From: Novosphingobium pentaromativorans US6-1
GTDB lineage: Bacteria > Pseudomonadota > Alphaproteobacteria > Sphingomonadales > Sphingomonadaceae
Direction: 5' to 3'
DNA: 64,000 nt
NCBI RefSeq assembly: GCF_000767465.1
Contig: NZ_CP009291.1
Coordinates: 1,691,501 to 1,755,500, forward strand
The notes beneath the pieces were generated by a model. The model saw nothing but the letters and a program-made list of their open reading frames with translations, was not told where the DNA came from and did not search any database. Positions within the stretch are counted from its first letter, which is position 1. Each line of letters begins with the position of its first letter. This document shows positions 16,833-24,814 of this stretch, piece by piece. Both the position numbers and the translations under genes were made by a program.

Positions 16833-18650
16833 CTATTCCAAGTCCGGCAGCGAAGGCAGGGCGCACATGAGCCGTTCGGCGTCTGGCATCATCTCGGGCG
16901 GGAATGCCGGTAGCAGGTCTTGCGTCAGCACCTGAAGGCTGGGCGCGTAAAAGAGGCCGAACCGGATCGGGTCGATCCGCTCCCGCGCAGCTTCAAGATG
17001 CCAGGTGGCCTGGACGATCCGCGCGAGATGATCCGGGTCGATCGGGACGATCAGGCCCGGACAGGCAAGGCAGCCTCCCAGTTTCGGGCACACGCGACCA
17101 GGATGGGCATGTCCGCTGTCAGTCGGGCGAAGGCAGTCGTGGCCGAACAGCGCCGTCACCGGCGCGCCGGTATCCGCGCCTCTATGTTGCGAGCGATCCG
17201 AGATTGTCTCGCCGCGGACCCATGTGATCATCAGCGCCTGAAGTCGGGCGATCGTATCGCGTTCGAGGCGGCGAACGGCATCGCCGTCGACGTAGATATC
17301 TGTGGTGGCGACACTCGCATGATTAAGGACCGCCTTGGCCGCCATGATGTCGCCCTGCGATGCAGTATAATGGGCGCTTGCCATGCTGCTGCGGAACAGC
17401 TTGGGCGAGAAGTCGGGAAGCAGCGCACGAGGCTTTTCGGGATGCGCTTCGTTCCACGAGGCGATTGCAGCGTTCTGGCGCTCGTAGAAGCGCAACATTG
17501 CCGATCGCAACGTGGCCTGCACGATATGGCCGGCGTGATGATCACGCTCGAGGCGGCCAGTCGTCATGAGGAAGCGATGCAGGAACAGCCGATCGCGGCT
17601 GGACGGTTCCACATGCGGCAACAACGGCGCCGTCATCGCAAGGAGCTTTTCTATCAGGCGAGGCGCCGCATAGGGCCGGCGATTGTCGAATGACCGCCGT
17701 TGCATGCGTTTCACCTTACCGCCGGCGCGGGGTTTCACCCACTCTACCATGACGCGATGCCGCTCGAGCGGATGGGGCACCAGGCAGTCGCGCTTGATCT
17801 GGCGTAGCGGACCGGCATTTGCCGCCGTCTGGATCAGCAGCACGATATAGAACGCAACCAGCGTGTCGGTCGTGACGTGGAGATAGCTTTCCAGCTCACG
17901 GAACCCGCCTGCGTCGGCGATCCGCTGCCGATCGGGCTTGTTAAGGTCCGAGCCTCGGGCGGGCGGCATGACGCCGTGGCCGAGGCGGTGGAGCTTCCAT
18001 ATCCAGCGATCCCGTTCGGCGGTCCGGCCACCATGGAGCGGCAAGTTCGGAAGAGCGACGATGGTTTGCCCGTGCTGGAACTTGTCCCAGGCAGTGTCGA
18101 TCTCGGCATAGCAGACTGCCAGCAGGGCACGCATTGCGGAGGTCGTCAGCCTGTCTTGCGGTAGCCGCTGGACGCCGGCGAGCGGGATCGCATTGTTGGG
18201 AACGGCGAAGCCCGGTGCGAACAAGCCGGGATTGTCCGCGATCGCGCGCTTAAGGACCGGCCGGATCATACCGAGCTGACCGGATTGCGACTGGACGCCG
18301 CGCCTGCGCCCGTTGGTGGGCTTCGCCAGCCATGTAATGAACCGGCGGATCGTCGCTGTATCGAGGTCAACCGCGCGCCTGACACGCCCATCTTCGCACA
18401 GGAACCTGCCGAACACGCGGAGCGCGAACCAGCGTGAGGTGCGGGTGGCGGCGCTGGACGCCACATCATGATCGCGGAAGGCGCGCGAGATAGCTGCGCT
18501 GATGTCGTCCGGCATTCCGAGCAGCGCCGGGTCGAACCGTTGAACGATCCTGCCCCATTCGTCGCGGAACTGGATTTCGGCGATCTCCGCCGGATGGTCC
18601 GCCGGCGTCGGTTCGAGCCGAAGCGTCCGATCGAGGCGGTTCCTAACCAT
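16833..18650 (-). CDS. Tyrosine recombinase 2 of element A (TnpB-type)
   Basis: A 605-residue protein with a recombinase catalytic domain in the second half: AANAGPLRQIKRDCLV (first Arg region), FRSSMASAHYTASQG in place of the usual His-x-x-Arg box, and VLNHASVATTDIYVDGD with the His and Tyr. The altered second box is common in TnpB-type proteins and may mean a different division of labour in the trio. A cysteine pair follows near the C-terminus (CPKLGGCLACPGL). Its start overlaps the end of recombinase 1 by eight bases. Confidence 0.82.
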   Translation of the reverse strand: MVRNRLDRTLRLEPTPADHPAEIAEIQFRDEWGRIVQRFDPALLGMPDDISAAISRAFRDHDVASSAATRTSRWFALRVFGRFLCEDGRVRRAVDLDTATIRRFITWLAKPTNGRRRGVQSQSGQLGMIRPVLKRAIADNPGLFAPGFAVPNNAIPLAGVQRLPQDRLTTSAMRALLAVCYAEIDTAWDKFQHGQTIVALPNLPLHGGRTAERDRWIWKLHRLGHGVMPPARGSDLNKPDRQRIADAGGFRELESYLHVTTDTLVAFYIVLLIQTAANAGPLRQIKRDCLVPHPLERHRVMVEWVKPRAGGKVKRMQRRSFDNRRPYAAPRLIEKLLAMTAPLLPHVEPSSRDRLFLHRFLMTTGRLERDHHAGHIVQATLRSAMLRFYERQNAAIASWNEAHPEKPRALLPDFSPKLFRSSMASAHYTASQGDIMAAKAVLNHASVATTDIYVDGDAVRRLERDTIARLQALMITWVRGETISDRSQHRGADTGAPVTALFGHDCLRPTDSGHAHPGRVCPKLGGCLACPGLIVPIDPDHLARIVQATWHLEAARERIDPIRFGLFYAPSLQVLTQDLLPAFPPEMMPDAERLMCALPSLPDLE

Positions 18651-19776
18651 CGGCCGGGATCAGCTCGCCATAGAGATAGGCGAGGCTTTCGCTCAGGTCG
18701 CGCTCGTGCAGTTCGACACAGCGCAGATAGATCGCCGTCGTCGTGATCGAAGCGTGGCCGAGCAGCACCTGCACGACCTTGAGCGGGTTGAGGTTGGGAT
18801 TGGTGCGGGCCTGGACCTGGAGACGGGCCAGCATCGCCATCGCAAAGGTGTGCCGGAGCCAGTGCAGTGTGCCCTGCAGCCCGGAAGCGGCAAACGCTTC
18901 GGCAAGCTGCGCCGTCAGGAGCTTGCGCGTCATCGCCCGTCCATGCTCGTTCAGCAGGAGATTGGACGGCGCGCGATAGCGCCGGTCGGAACGGCGGATA
19001 CGGCGGACGATCCGGGCGCGTTCCTCGCCGATATACCAGTGCGTATGATCGAGCAGCCGAAGCGGCGGATAGACCGTCCTTGGCCGGTCGCCCTTGGTGA
19101 TGTGCAGCGGCACGCCAACCAGCGGGTCGATGCCGAGGTCGAGTGGCCAGCTATCGGGGATCTGGTCGACGGCAAGCGCGCAAAGTTCCTTGCGGCGCAG
19201 ACCCGCCCCGAGCGCCCATTGCGCGGCAAGTCGGGCGGTAGGCCTGAGATGCGCGAACAGCCGCGCCAGTTCGTCGGCGCGCAGCGGCCGTGGCAGCTTT
19301 TCGGGGCGCGAGACGATCAGCTCGTTGAACTGGCGCCGCTGCAAGCCTGGGCGATAGGAACCGTCAAGCATCAGCGTCATCTTCTCGGTCAACCGGAACG
19401 GGCAATGGTCGATCAGCCCCCGGTCGAGCGCCCAACCGTAGAAGCGGCAGACGGTCGAGACGCGCGCATTGATCGTGGTCCGGGCATAGGGCCGCCCGGT
19501 ATGCGTGCTGGGATTCTCCAGCATCCGGTTGCGATAAGCAGCGATGACACGCTCGTCGGCCTCGCGCCATTCGATCCCCGATTGTTCGAGCGAGTCGAAC
19601 CAGTCGTGGAGATGTTCGCCATAGGTCCGGACGGTTTCAGACGCCTGCGCGCGGCCGCTCAGTTCGGCCTGCTCCATGAGCCAGACGAAGGCAGGCTCGA
19701 TGATCGCCATGTCGGCGTCGAACAGGATCGGGAAGCCAAGTGGGACATTGGGCATGCCAGAGAATGCCCGAATCAT
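18643..19776 (-). CDS. Tyrosine recombinase 1 of element A (TnpA-type)
   Basis: A protein of about 377 residues and the first gene of the recombinase operon. It has an intact catalytic set: GAGLRRKELCALAV (Arg), LHWLRHTFAMAML (His-x-x-Arg), and LLGHASITTTAIYLR (His and Tyr). The N-terminal 110 residues form the core-binding domain (ETVRTYGEHLHDWFDSLEQ). ATG 19776 is chosen, although GTG 19785 and ATG 19755 are also open and none has a strong ribosome site. It is divergent from the TIR cargo, with about 200 bp between. Confidence 0.85.
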   Translation of the reverse strand: MIRAFSGMPNVPLGFPILFDADMAIIEPAFVWLMEQAELSGRAQASETVRTYGEHLHDWFDSLEQSGIEWREADERVIAAYRNRMLENPSTHTGRPYARTTINARVSTVCRFYGWALDRGLIDHCPFRLTEKMTLMLDGSYRPGLQRRQFNELIVSRPEKLPRPLRADELARLFAHLRPTARLAAQWALGAGLRRKELCALAVDQIPDSWPLDLGIDPLVGVPLHITKGDRPRTVYPPLRLLDHTHWYIGEERARIVRRIRRSDRRYRAPSNLLLNEHGRAMTRKLLTAQLAEAFAASGLQGTLHWLRHTFAMAMLARLQVQARTNPNLNPLKVVQVLLGHASITTTAIYLRCVELHERDLSESLAYLYGELIPADG

Positions 19777-19984
19777 TGATACCACGGGCTATCTCCCTCG
19801 CCCGCACAGATGCGATTTCGAAAGTAGCGCAATATGGCCGGTTTGACCGACGCATTTCGATGGAATGGGCGGTTTCCTCGTCATGTCGAAGGGTGTCGTT
19901 GCGACTCGACACCAACCACTCACCGTGGCTGCTGACACTTGGCTCCCGCCTTGATATGAGTGAACGATGATCGAGGGGGAAGTG
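19777..19984. promoter_or_regulatory. Divergent promoter region between recombinase operon and TIR cargo
   Basis: A 208-bp spacer from which the recombinase operon reads left and the first TIR gene reads right. It must hold both promoters, but no strong -35/-10 pair stands out by eye. A short open frame begins with ATG 19967, ahead of the preferred GTG start of the TIR gene. Confidence 0.4.
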
Positions 19985-20473
19985 GTGGCACGTCGGGTAT
20001 TCTTTAGCTTTCACTATGACCGTGACGTTCGACGGGTCGTGCAAGTCCGCAATTCCTGGGTGGTTCGGCCCGGTGGCGAAGCCCAGCCCTTCTATGACAA
20101 GGCAGAGTTCGAAGAGGCGAAGAAACGAGCAGGCGGCATAGAAAAATGGATCGAGGAGCAGCTCAAAGGTACGTCCGTGACTGTGGTGCTGTTTGGCGCG
20201 GAGACGTATGACCGTGAATGGGTCCGGCACGAGATCAAGAGAAGCTACGAGCTTGGAAAAGGCCTCTTGGCCATCGACATCCATAGCGTAAAAGATCCGC
20301 AACTTGGGATTGATCGTCAGGGGACCAACCCACTCAGCTATTTTACAATTAAGCAGAATGGCCGGGATGTTCCGCTTTCGAACCTATACGGGGCGTATGA
20401 TTGGGTTCGGGATAACGGCTATGTCAACATGCCGGCTTGGATTGAAACTGCAGCAAAGGCGGCCGGTCGCTGA
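19985..20473 (+). CDS. ThsB-type TIR protein, copy 1 (Thoeris-like)
   Basis: A 162-residue TIR protein of the MTH538/ThsB kind. The start ARRVFFSFHYDRDVRRVVQV is very close in pattern to known ThsB proteins (RVFFSFHY, then VRNxW). The core continues with TSVTVVLFGAETYDREWVRH-EI, giving the conserved W and the catalytic-position Glu, then LGKGLLAIDIHSVKD. In Thoeris, ThsB senses infection and makes a cyclic ADP-ribose-type signal. I choose GTG 19985 because it aligns with the MARRVFF start of copy 2 and has GGGGG upstream; ATG 19967 would add six residues. Confidence 0.82.
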   Translation: MARRVFFSFHYDRDVRRVVQVRNSWVVRPGGEAQPFYDKAEFEEAKKRAGGIEKWIEEQLKGTSVTVVLFGAETYDREWVRHEIKRSYELGKGLLAIDIHSVKDPQLGIDRQGTNPLSYFTIKQNGRDVPLSNLYGAYDWVRDNGYVNMPAWIETAAKAAGR

Positions 20474-20478
20474 CATCA

Positions 20479-21639
20479 ATGAGTATCTATGAATTGGCCA
20501 TACTTGGCGCCGTAACGCCCGGGGATCGCGCAACACTAACCGCGACGCTCGCCGATATCGTTTCCGACTTCGGATTGACGTTGGGCGACGATGTAGTTGT
20601 GCATAATGCGGACACGCTGAGTGGACGACACAAACCAGCAGCATTCGCGTGTGCGTATTTCGGAGGAAACGCCCAACAAGATCTGGAGGCGGCCCAGGAA
20701 CTCATCCGAGCGAGCGCGCCCATCATTCCCACCATCGCCGCCGGCGCAGACTTCAATGTTCACATCCCCCAGTTTCTCCAGCCCATCAACGGGCTAACGC
20801 GGCGCGCTGACGATCCAGCGATGACAGAACTCGCATCGGCGATGCTGGAATGCGTTGGCCTGCTCCGCCGACAGCGACGGGTATTTGTCAGCTATCGACG
20901 CGTTGAATCCCGAGCAGCTGCGTTGCAACTCCACGATCTCCTCGCATCCCGCGGATTCGACGTTTTCCTGGACACACACGATATTAGGCCCGGCGATCCG
21001 TTCCAAGATGTGCTTTGGCACAGGCTCGTCGATTCTGATGTTATGGTTATGCTCGACACTCCAACTTATTTTGATAGCCGATGGACGCGACAAGAAATAG
21101 GAAGAGCACGCGCAAAGGAGATTCAAGTTCTTCGTGTCATTTGGCCTGCACATACACCGAACAAGCTGACTGATCTTGCAGAGACCATTTATCTTGATCC
21201 AGAAGAACTCGAGGGGGCGGATGGACCGATAGTAGCAAAAACGGCCGACGCAATCGTTCTTGAGGTGGAACGGCTACGAAGCCGAAGCATCGCATCTCGA
21301 TATATGTCGATAACCGGCAAGCTTCGCGCTGACGTCGAAAAAATTGGAGCATCGGTGGAAGGCGTCGGCGCACACCGAGCCGTCGCTGTGCGATTGCTGG
21401 ATGGTCAAAAGATTTGGGCATATCCGATTGTTGGAATCCCCACGGCCGAAATTTTGAACGATGTGGCCGATAAGGCGCGACGAGCGGAACAGCAGGAGAT
21501 ACCGGTACTGGTCTACGATCATATCGGCATCCGTGATGCATGGAATGCCCACCTCCGATGGCTTGGAGAGCATATTCTCGCGGTCCGCACGATTAAGGTT
21601 TCCGAAGCCGGATGGGCTCTCGCAGCATGGGAGAATTGA
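20479..21639 (+). CDS. TIR-domain protein with a novel N-terminal domain
   Basis: A 386-residue protein six bases after ThsB copy 1. Residues 134-240 are a canonical TIR domain (RRVFVSYRRVESRAAALQLH, DVFLDTHDI) with the catalytic-position Glu206 in RWTRQEIGRA, so NAD cleavage or base exchange is plausible. Residues 1-130 form an alpha/beta domain of unknown type (ELAILGAVTPGDRATL, then PIIPTI). Residues 260-386 form a third region without recognisable motifs. It might be the effector of the cluster. The next gene starts three bases past the stop, arguing for co-translation. Confidence 0.8.
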   Translation: MSIYELAILGAVTPGDRATLTATLADIVSDFGLTLGDDVVVHNADTLSGRHKPAAFACAYFGGNAQQDLEAAQELIRASAPIIPTIAAGADFNVHIPQFLQPINGLTRRADDPAMTELASAMLECVGLLRRQRRVFVSYRRVESRAAALQLHDLLASRGFDVFLDTHDIRPGDPFQDVLWHRLVDSDVMVMLDTPTYFDSRWTRQEIGRARAKEIQVLRVIWPAHTPNKLTDLAETIYLDPEELEGADGPIVAKTADAIVLEVERLRSRSIASRYMSITGKLRADVEKIGASVEGVGAHRAVAVRLLDGQKIWAYPIVGIPTAEILNDVADKARRAEQQEIPVLVYDHIGIRDAWNAHLRWLGEHILAVRTIKVSEAGWALAAWEN

Positions 21640-21641
21640 CC

Positions 21642-22298
21642 ATGGCTGAGGCCATTTTCCTATCGGCAGGTGTGCCAGATCCGAAGCGAGGGCCACAATA
21701 TGCGGCGACCGCCGACACTGTCGCGATTACGGCCGCAGTTTCCGCTTTGGTGCACGTCACACTTGGTCGCAGACTTCTTGTTTGGGGTGGACAACCCGCA
21801 ATCACACCGATGATCTGGGTGGTCTCTCAAGACATCGGAGTAAATTACGGACATTGGGTACGGCTCTATCAGTCCCGCCATTTCGAGGATGAATTCCCCG
21901 AGGACAACGAGCGATTCAATAACGTGATTTATACAGACGAGGTTGAGAAGGATCGGGAGAAGAGCCTGCTTGCCATGCGCGAGCGCATGTTTTCCGAACA
22001 CAAGTTCAAAGCAGCGGTATTCATTGGTGGTATGGGTGGGATCGTACAAGAGTACGAAATGTTTCGACGCCTGCAACCAGAGGCTGCAGTGATACCAGTA
22101 ATCTCCACGGGCGGCGCGACGCTTGAAGTGGGGGCGCAAGTTGGGTCTCTAGCGCCCGACCTAGCGGAAGACCGAGACTATGTTGCGTTATTTCACCGCC
22201 ACCTTGACGTTTCCGTCCGAGAGGAGCGCTTCGAAAGCCCGGCCCTCCAACCGGCTGTCGTTGAGGAGCGATTTTGGCAGCCCCCTGCCACTGCTTAA
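21642..22298 (+). CDS. Stand-alone SLOG-like nucleotide-sensor protein
   Basis: A 218-residue protein with GGGAG before ATG 21642. It reads as a Rossmann-like SLOG/LOG-type fold: AIFLSAGVPDPKRG at the start, LLVWGGQPAITPMIW, then AVFIGGMGGIVQEYEMFRRL and AVIPVISTGGATLEVG. The GGMGG...E pattern is the SLOG ligand-binding signature. In Thoeris the SLOG domain is the C-terminal sensor of ThsA and binds the TIR-made signal. Here it stands alone with no SIR2 or membrane effector attached. The last 40 residues are variable. It converges with the next gene, 16 bases apart. Confidence 0.7.
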   Translation: MAEAIFLSAGVPDPKRGPQYAATADTVAITAAVSALVHVTLGRRLLVWGGQPAITPMIWVVSQDIGVNYGHWVRLYQSRHFEDEFPEDNERFNNVIYTDEVEKDREKSLLAMRERMFSEHKFKAAVFIGGMGGIVQEYEMFRRLQPEAAVIPVISTGGATLEVGAQVGSLAPDLAEDRDYVALFHRHLDVSVREERFESPALQPAVVEERFWQPPATA

Positions 22299-22314
22299 AC
22301 GGGGTGGGAACTCA

Positions 22315-22869
22315 TCATTCGCCAGCCAGCCATTCGCTGAGCTCCGTAGCTGTGTTCCTTTTCTCGTCGAGAACCATCCAGACACGCTTTTGATGACCCT
22401 GTAGATCCCCCCAGACAATGCGGCGGTATAATCCCAGATACTCCCACGATGCCCATGCTTGCTCATGCGAGCTGTCGGATGCCGGGAACAGCGCGATCTT
22501 CGTCAGCCCTTTATACCCATCGGCCACGCCCAACTCCCAGGGCACCCAACGGCTGTCCTTGCTGTTCTTGCTTGCAAGAAGGACGAAGCGCTTGGTCTGG
22601 CGAATACGGCTCTTTAACAGCCCCGCCGTTTCCTCCGTCGTGTATGGGGGCATTTCCGGGTCGATTTCATCGACATAGACCCTGGCTCCGTGCCCTTCCA
22701 ACACACGAATAGCGCCAACGACCAAATCATCATCTTTGCTTGAGTGCGAAAGAAATGTGGTGCCTGAGAGGCTACGAGAAGCAGCAGATTTTCTGAGACT
22801 TGCCTGTTCGCTAACATTTAACTTATCGGCAAAATTCCGAAGCTCGGATTTTGTAATGTATTCGATCAT
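22315..22869 (-). CDS. TIR-domain protein with N-terminal helical region
   Basis: A 184-residue protein. Residues 1-35 are helical and charged. A TIR domain fills about 37-150: GTTFLSHSSKDDDLVVGAIR, then VYVDEIDP, RFVLLASKNSKDSRWVPW and the catalytic-position Glu112 in WELGVADG. This is the toll/interleukin-receptor type found in bacterial NAD-consuming defence proteins. It is transcribed toward the SLOG gene, and its promoter must lie in the 46-bp gap to the ThsB copy 2 stop, or it is co-transcribed with that gene. Confidence 0.8.
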   Translation of the reverse strand: MIEYITKSELRNFADKLNVSEQASLRKSAASRSLSGTTFLSHSSKDDDLVVGAIRVLEGHGARVYVDEIDPEMPPYTTEETAGLLKSRIRQTKRFVLLASKNSKDSRWVPWELGVADGYKGLTKIALFPASDSSHEQAWASWEYLGLYRRIVWGDLQGHQKRVWMVLDEKRNTATELSEWLAGE

Positions 22870-22915
22870 AATCGAAACTCTATCATCGAATATCGCACGA
22901 ATTCACGGAGTTCCA

Positions 22916-23413
22916 TCAGTTCTTTGAGCGGATCGCTATCGCGTCCTCAATCCAGCTCTCGATCCCGTTTTTGATCGAATCATAGACTGCCTTGCTATCT
23001 GTGCCTGAAGGGGTGACCAGCTTCGCTATGGACGATAGCTTTTTCCCGGTATTTCCATAGCCGACTTCGTCAAACGGATTGCTACCAGCCGCGCACGAAT
23101 TCCCGTCGTGGCCGAGAAGTTTGTTTATCCGAATGCCGACCACTCCTTTGCCGGCATCCCAGCCTTTAACGATCTCGCGGATTACCCAAGGGCGGCTCGC
23201 TGTTTCAGAACCGACAAGCACCACCACACAGCTCTTGCCGTACATGTTGTCATCGATCCATTCTTCGATGGAGGCCTTGCCCTTCCGCTTGACCTCTTCC
23301 CATGCATTCGCGGTGCAAAGAGTCTGCCCTTCAAGAGCACCGATGTTACGCACTTGCTGGGTGCGCCAAAAATCGTTCGCGAAGTGGAAACTGAAGAAAA
23401 CGCGCCGCGCCAT
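22916..23413 (-). CDS. ThsB-type TIR protein, copy 2 (Thoeris-like)
   Basis: A 165-residue protein starting MARRVFFSFHFANDFWRTQQ with GGGGG upstream of ATG 23413; the 36 codons upstream do not fit the family. It shares the ThsB layout with copy 1: VRN near residue 22, SCVVVLVGSETASRPW, VIREIVKGWDAGKGV with the catalytic-position Glu, then GIRINKLLGHDG. The two copies are clearly diverged, so they may recognise different phages, as multiple ThsB proteins do in known Thoeris loci. It is the first gene reading left from the tnpA-side end of the element. Confidence 0.82.
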   Translation of the reverse strand: MARRVFFSFHFANDFWRTQQVRNIGALEGQTLCTANAWEEVKRKGKASIEEWIDDNMYGKSCVVVLVGSETASRPWVIREIVKGWDAGKGVVGIRINKLLGHDGNSCAAGSNPFDEVGYGNTGKKLSSIAKLVTPSGTDSKAVYDSIKNGIESWIEDAIAIRSKN

Positions 23414-23560
23414 AAGGCCCCCTTTTGTTCTCCGGTCTTCTACAAGCCCAGGCTTTGTTTCGCCAGTGAAATCGATCCTGAAATGATCTGCTCGCGAATG
23501 AAGTGCGGTAATTGAGTCCAAGCGGATTCATCCGGCAATCAGGCGTCGCTGCGCGACGCG

Positions 23561-23617
23561 AGTGACGGGCCGACCACCGCCAGCTCTTTGGGTTAGCGCG
23601 GCGGTCGGCCCGTCACT
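23561..23617. repeat. Long inverted repeat near the right end of element A
   Basis: AGTGACGGGCCGACC (23561-23575) and its exact complement (23603-23617), 15 bp per arm, with further near-pairing ACCGCC/GGCGGT inside. A smaller hairpin (CGTCGC...GCGACG) lies just left. It sits about 40 bp inside the element end and upstream of ThsB copy 2, so it is a candidate recombinase-binding or insulating structure. Confidence 0.75.
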
Positions 23618-23625
23618 CATCGCGA

Positions 23626-23657
23626 GCAAAAGAGACAGTCTCTGAAGCCGGACCTAA
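23626..23657 (-). repeat. Element A right end (tnpA-side terminal repeat)
   Basis: On the minus strand it begins TTAGGTCCGG and contains CTTCAGAGACTGTCTC at offset 11-26. Element B on its own tnpA side carries CTTCAGGACCGTCTC at the matching place. Position set by loss of the PAPS-reductase-like frame after the codons for C-S. Confidence 0.75.
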
Positions 23658-23984
23658 GCTGCAACTGTGGCGCCCGAAGCTGATCGAGGGCAGCGTGGCG
23701 TTTGTGAGACAGTTTTCAAGCAAGGTGAAGTACGGTGGCCAATGCTTGAAACGGCGAGGGGTATAGCGCACCACATGGTGCTCGATGCCTCGCTCATCCA
23801 TCCATTGCTGGAACAGGGGCAGGAAGGCGTAAGTCTCTTCGCGTTCGGTGCCGGTATCGGCAGTGAGGACCGCGGAAAGCGGCATGCCCCTTGCGACCCA
23901 CTCGATGATCATCGCCGTGCTGTCGATTCCCATGCTCCAGGCCGCAACGACAGGCACGCCGTGCGGAACTTGCGCAGGACTCAT
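23658..23984 (-). pseudogene. PAPS-reductase/ATP-PPase-like protein, N-terminal part, cut by element A
   Basis: 109 codons starting MSPAQVPHGVPVVAAWSMGI. The PP-loop AWSMGIDSTAM of the ATP-pyrophosphatase/PAPS-reductase fold is present, then ADTGTEREETYAFL and the end FGRHSCS. The frame then runs into the element as a short foreign tail to a stop at 23613. The remaining 200 residues lie at 13869-14474. Such proteins use the PP-loop to activate a substrate with ATP; relatives occur in phages, plasmids and DNA-modification loci. As it stands the gene cannot make the full protein. Confidence 0.8.
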
Positions 23985-23989
23985 GCCGT

Positions 23990-24277
23990 TCACCACGGGA
24001 ACACCGGCAGGCCATCGACAGTGTCGGAATCACAGTCGAACAATAGATGATCGCATCCCAGATCGCGGGCGAACCGCATGGCCGCCAGAAGCTCCAGGGG
24101 AACCTTCCGACGGTACGGTTCGGGGATTTCGCGGCTGGCCACGAACCAGCCTTCATGTGTCGATGCGACAGCCAGGGGCCGAAGCGAGCGATCAAGAGCG
24201 GCCCAGGCATCAAGCCGCTCGGCTGTGCTCAGGCACACATGCGATGTGCTGAGAACGAGATAGCGCCCGAATTCCAC
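23990..24277 (-). CDS. DUF5983-like small protein
   Basis: A 95-residue protein. GTG 24277 is preferred because GGAGG lies five bases upstream; a TTG four codons earlier is also open. The pattern YLVLSTSHVCLSTAERLDAW, then STHEGWFVASREIPEPYR and DLGCDHLLFDCDSDTVDGLP fits DUF5983, a small plasmid family of unknown function. The stop lies six bases before the ATG of the PAPS-reductase-like gene, so the two were probably one transcript with the DUF932 gene. Confidence 0.7.
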   Translation of the reverse strand: MEFGRYLVLSTSHVCLSTAERLDAWAALDRSLRPLAVASTHEGWFVASREIPEPYRRKVPLELLAAMRFARDLGCDHLLFDCDSDTVDGLPVFPW

Positions 24278-24349
24278 AGGCACCTCCAACGGTTATGGAA
24301 TGGAGACGTGCCGGCCAATGCGAGGATCACGTGGCCGGCACGTGGCGGT

Positions 24350-24727
24350 TCAATTGACCTTTTCGAGGATCTTGCGCGCCTTGCCCTCGATCTCGAGCCG
24401 GGCGTCCTGGTTGGTCTTGCTGCGCGCGTGGGCGGTAATCCCCTGCACGAAGTCATAAAGGCTCTCGGGTGGGCGACCTTCCTCGGCGAGCACGCTGGCG
24501 ATGATCTTGCCGGTCTCGGCCTTGGAAAAGCCGCGCTTCCTCAGGAAGTCCTCGCGGTCCTCGTCCTTGCGGGCAACGATACGCTCGCGGGCCTGCTTGA
24601 TGCCGTGGACGAAGCTTCGGGGCGAGGAATCCGCGAAGTGCGCCAAGGCAGGTGCAGCCTCATGCGCGAAACGGTTTGCGGCAAACTTCGAATGGCGGAT
24701 ATTAATCTCCTCGAAATCCTCGACGCC
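24350..24727 (-). pseudogene. DUF932 protein, C-terminal exon (third piece)
   Basis: 126 codons beginning GVEDFEEINIRHSKFAANRF and ending EIEGKARKILEKVN. This is the C-terminal part of a plasmid DUF932 protein. It follows the 3' end of the group II intron exactly in phase: the middle piece ends NRNLW at 27274 and this piece starts G-V-E at 24727. With element B and the intron removed, the three pieces give a protein of about 401 residues, normal for the family. Confidence 0.82.
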
Positions 24728-24777
24728 GTCGGGTAGGGGCGAGGGTTCCCGGTGGGATTGTCCTCTACCCCTCCCAC

Positions 24778-24814
24778 GAAACCGGACTTGATAGTTTCCC
24801 ATCATCCGGCTTCT
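24778..24814 (-). ncRNA. Group II intron domain V
   Basis: A minus-strand hairpin with the catalytic AGC triad: GAAGCCGGATGATG, a GGGAAAC loop region, and CAAGTCCGGTTTC pairing back. Size (about 36 nt), triad and GNRA-like loop fit domain V. It begins immediately after the reverse transcriptase stop codon and about 50 bases before the intron end. Confidence 0.8.

Larger units (their letters stand above)
14475..23657 (-). mobile_element. Element A: recombinase-quartet transposon with TIR/SLOG cargo
   Basis: A 9.18-kb insertion inside the PAPS-reductase-like gene. The ends are imperfect inverted repeats starting TTAGGTCTGG (left, plus strand) and TTAGGTCCGG (right, minus strand), each followed 16-25 bases in by a CTGTCT motif. 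It contains an operon of three tyrosine recombinases plus a small helix-turn-helix/coiled-coil protein on the minus strand, then five cargo genes (four TIR, one SLOG-like). The six bases outside each end differ (CGAGCA left, GCTGCA right), as expected for Tn554-type site-specific insertion rather than target duplication. The cargo is visibly more A/T-rich than the recombinase operon. Confidence 0.8.

Noticed and set aside
23561..23617. Inverted repeat read as a terminator for ThsB copy 2
   Set aside because: It is upstream of that gene, not downstream, and has no T-run on either side.
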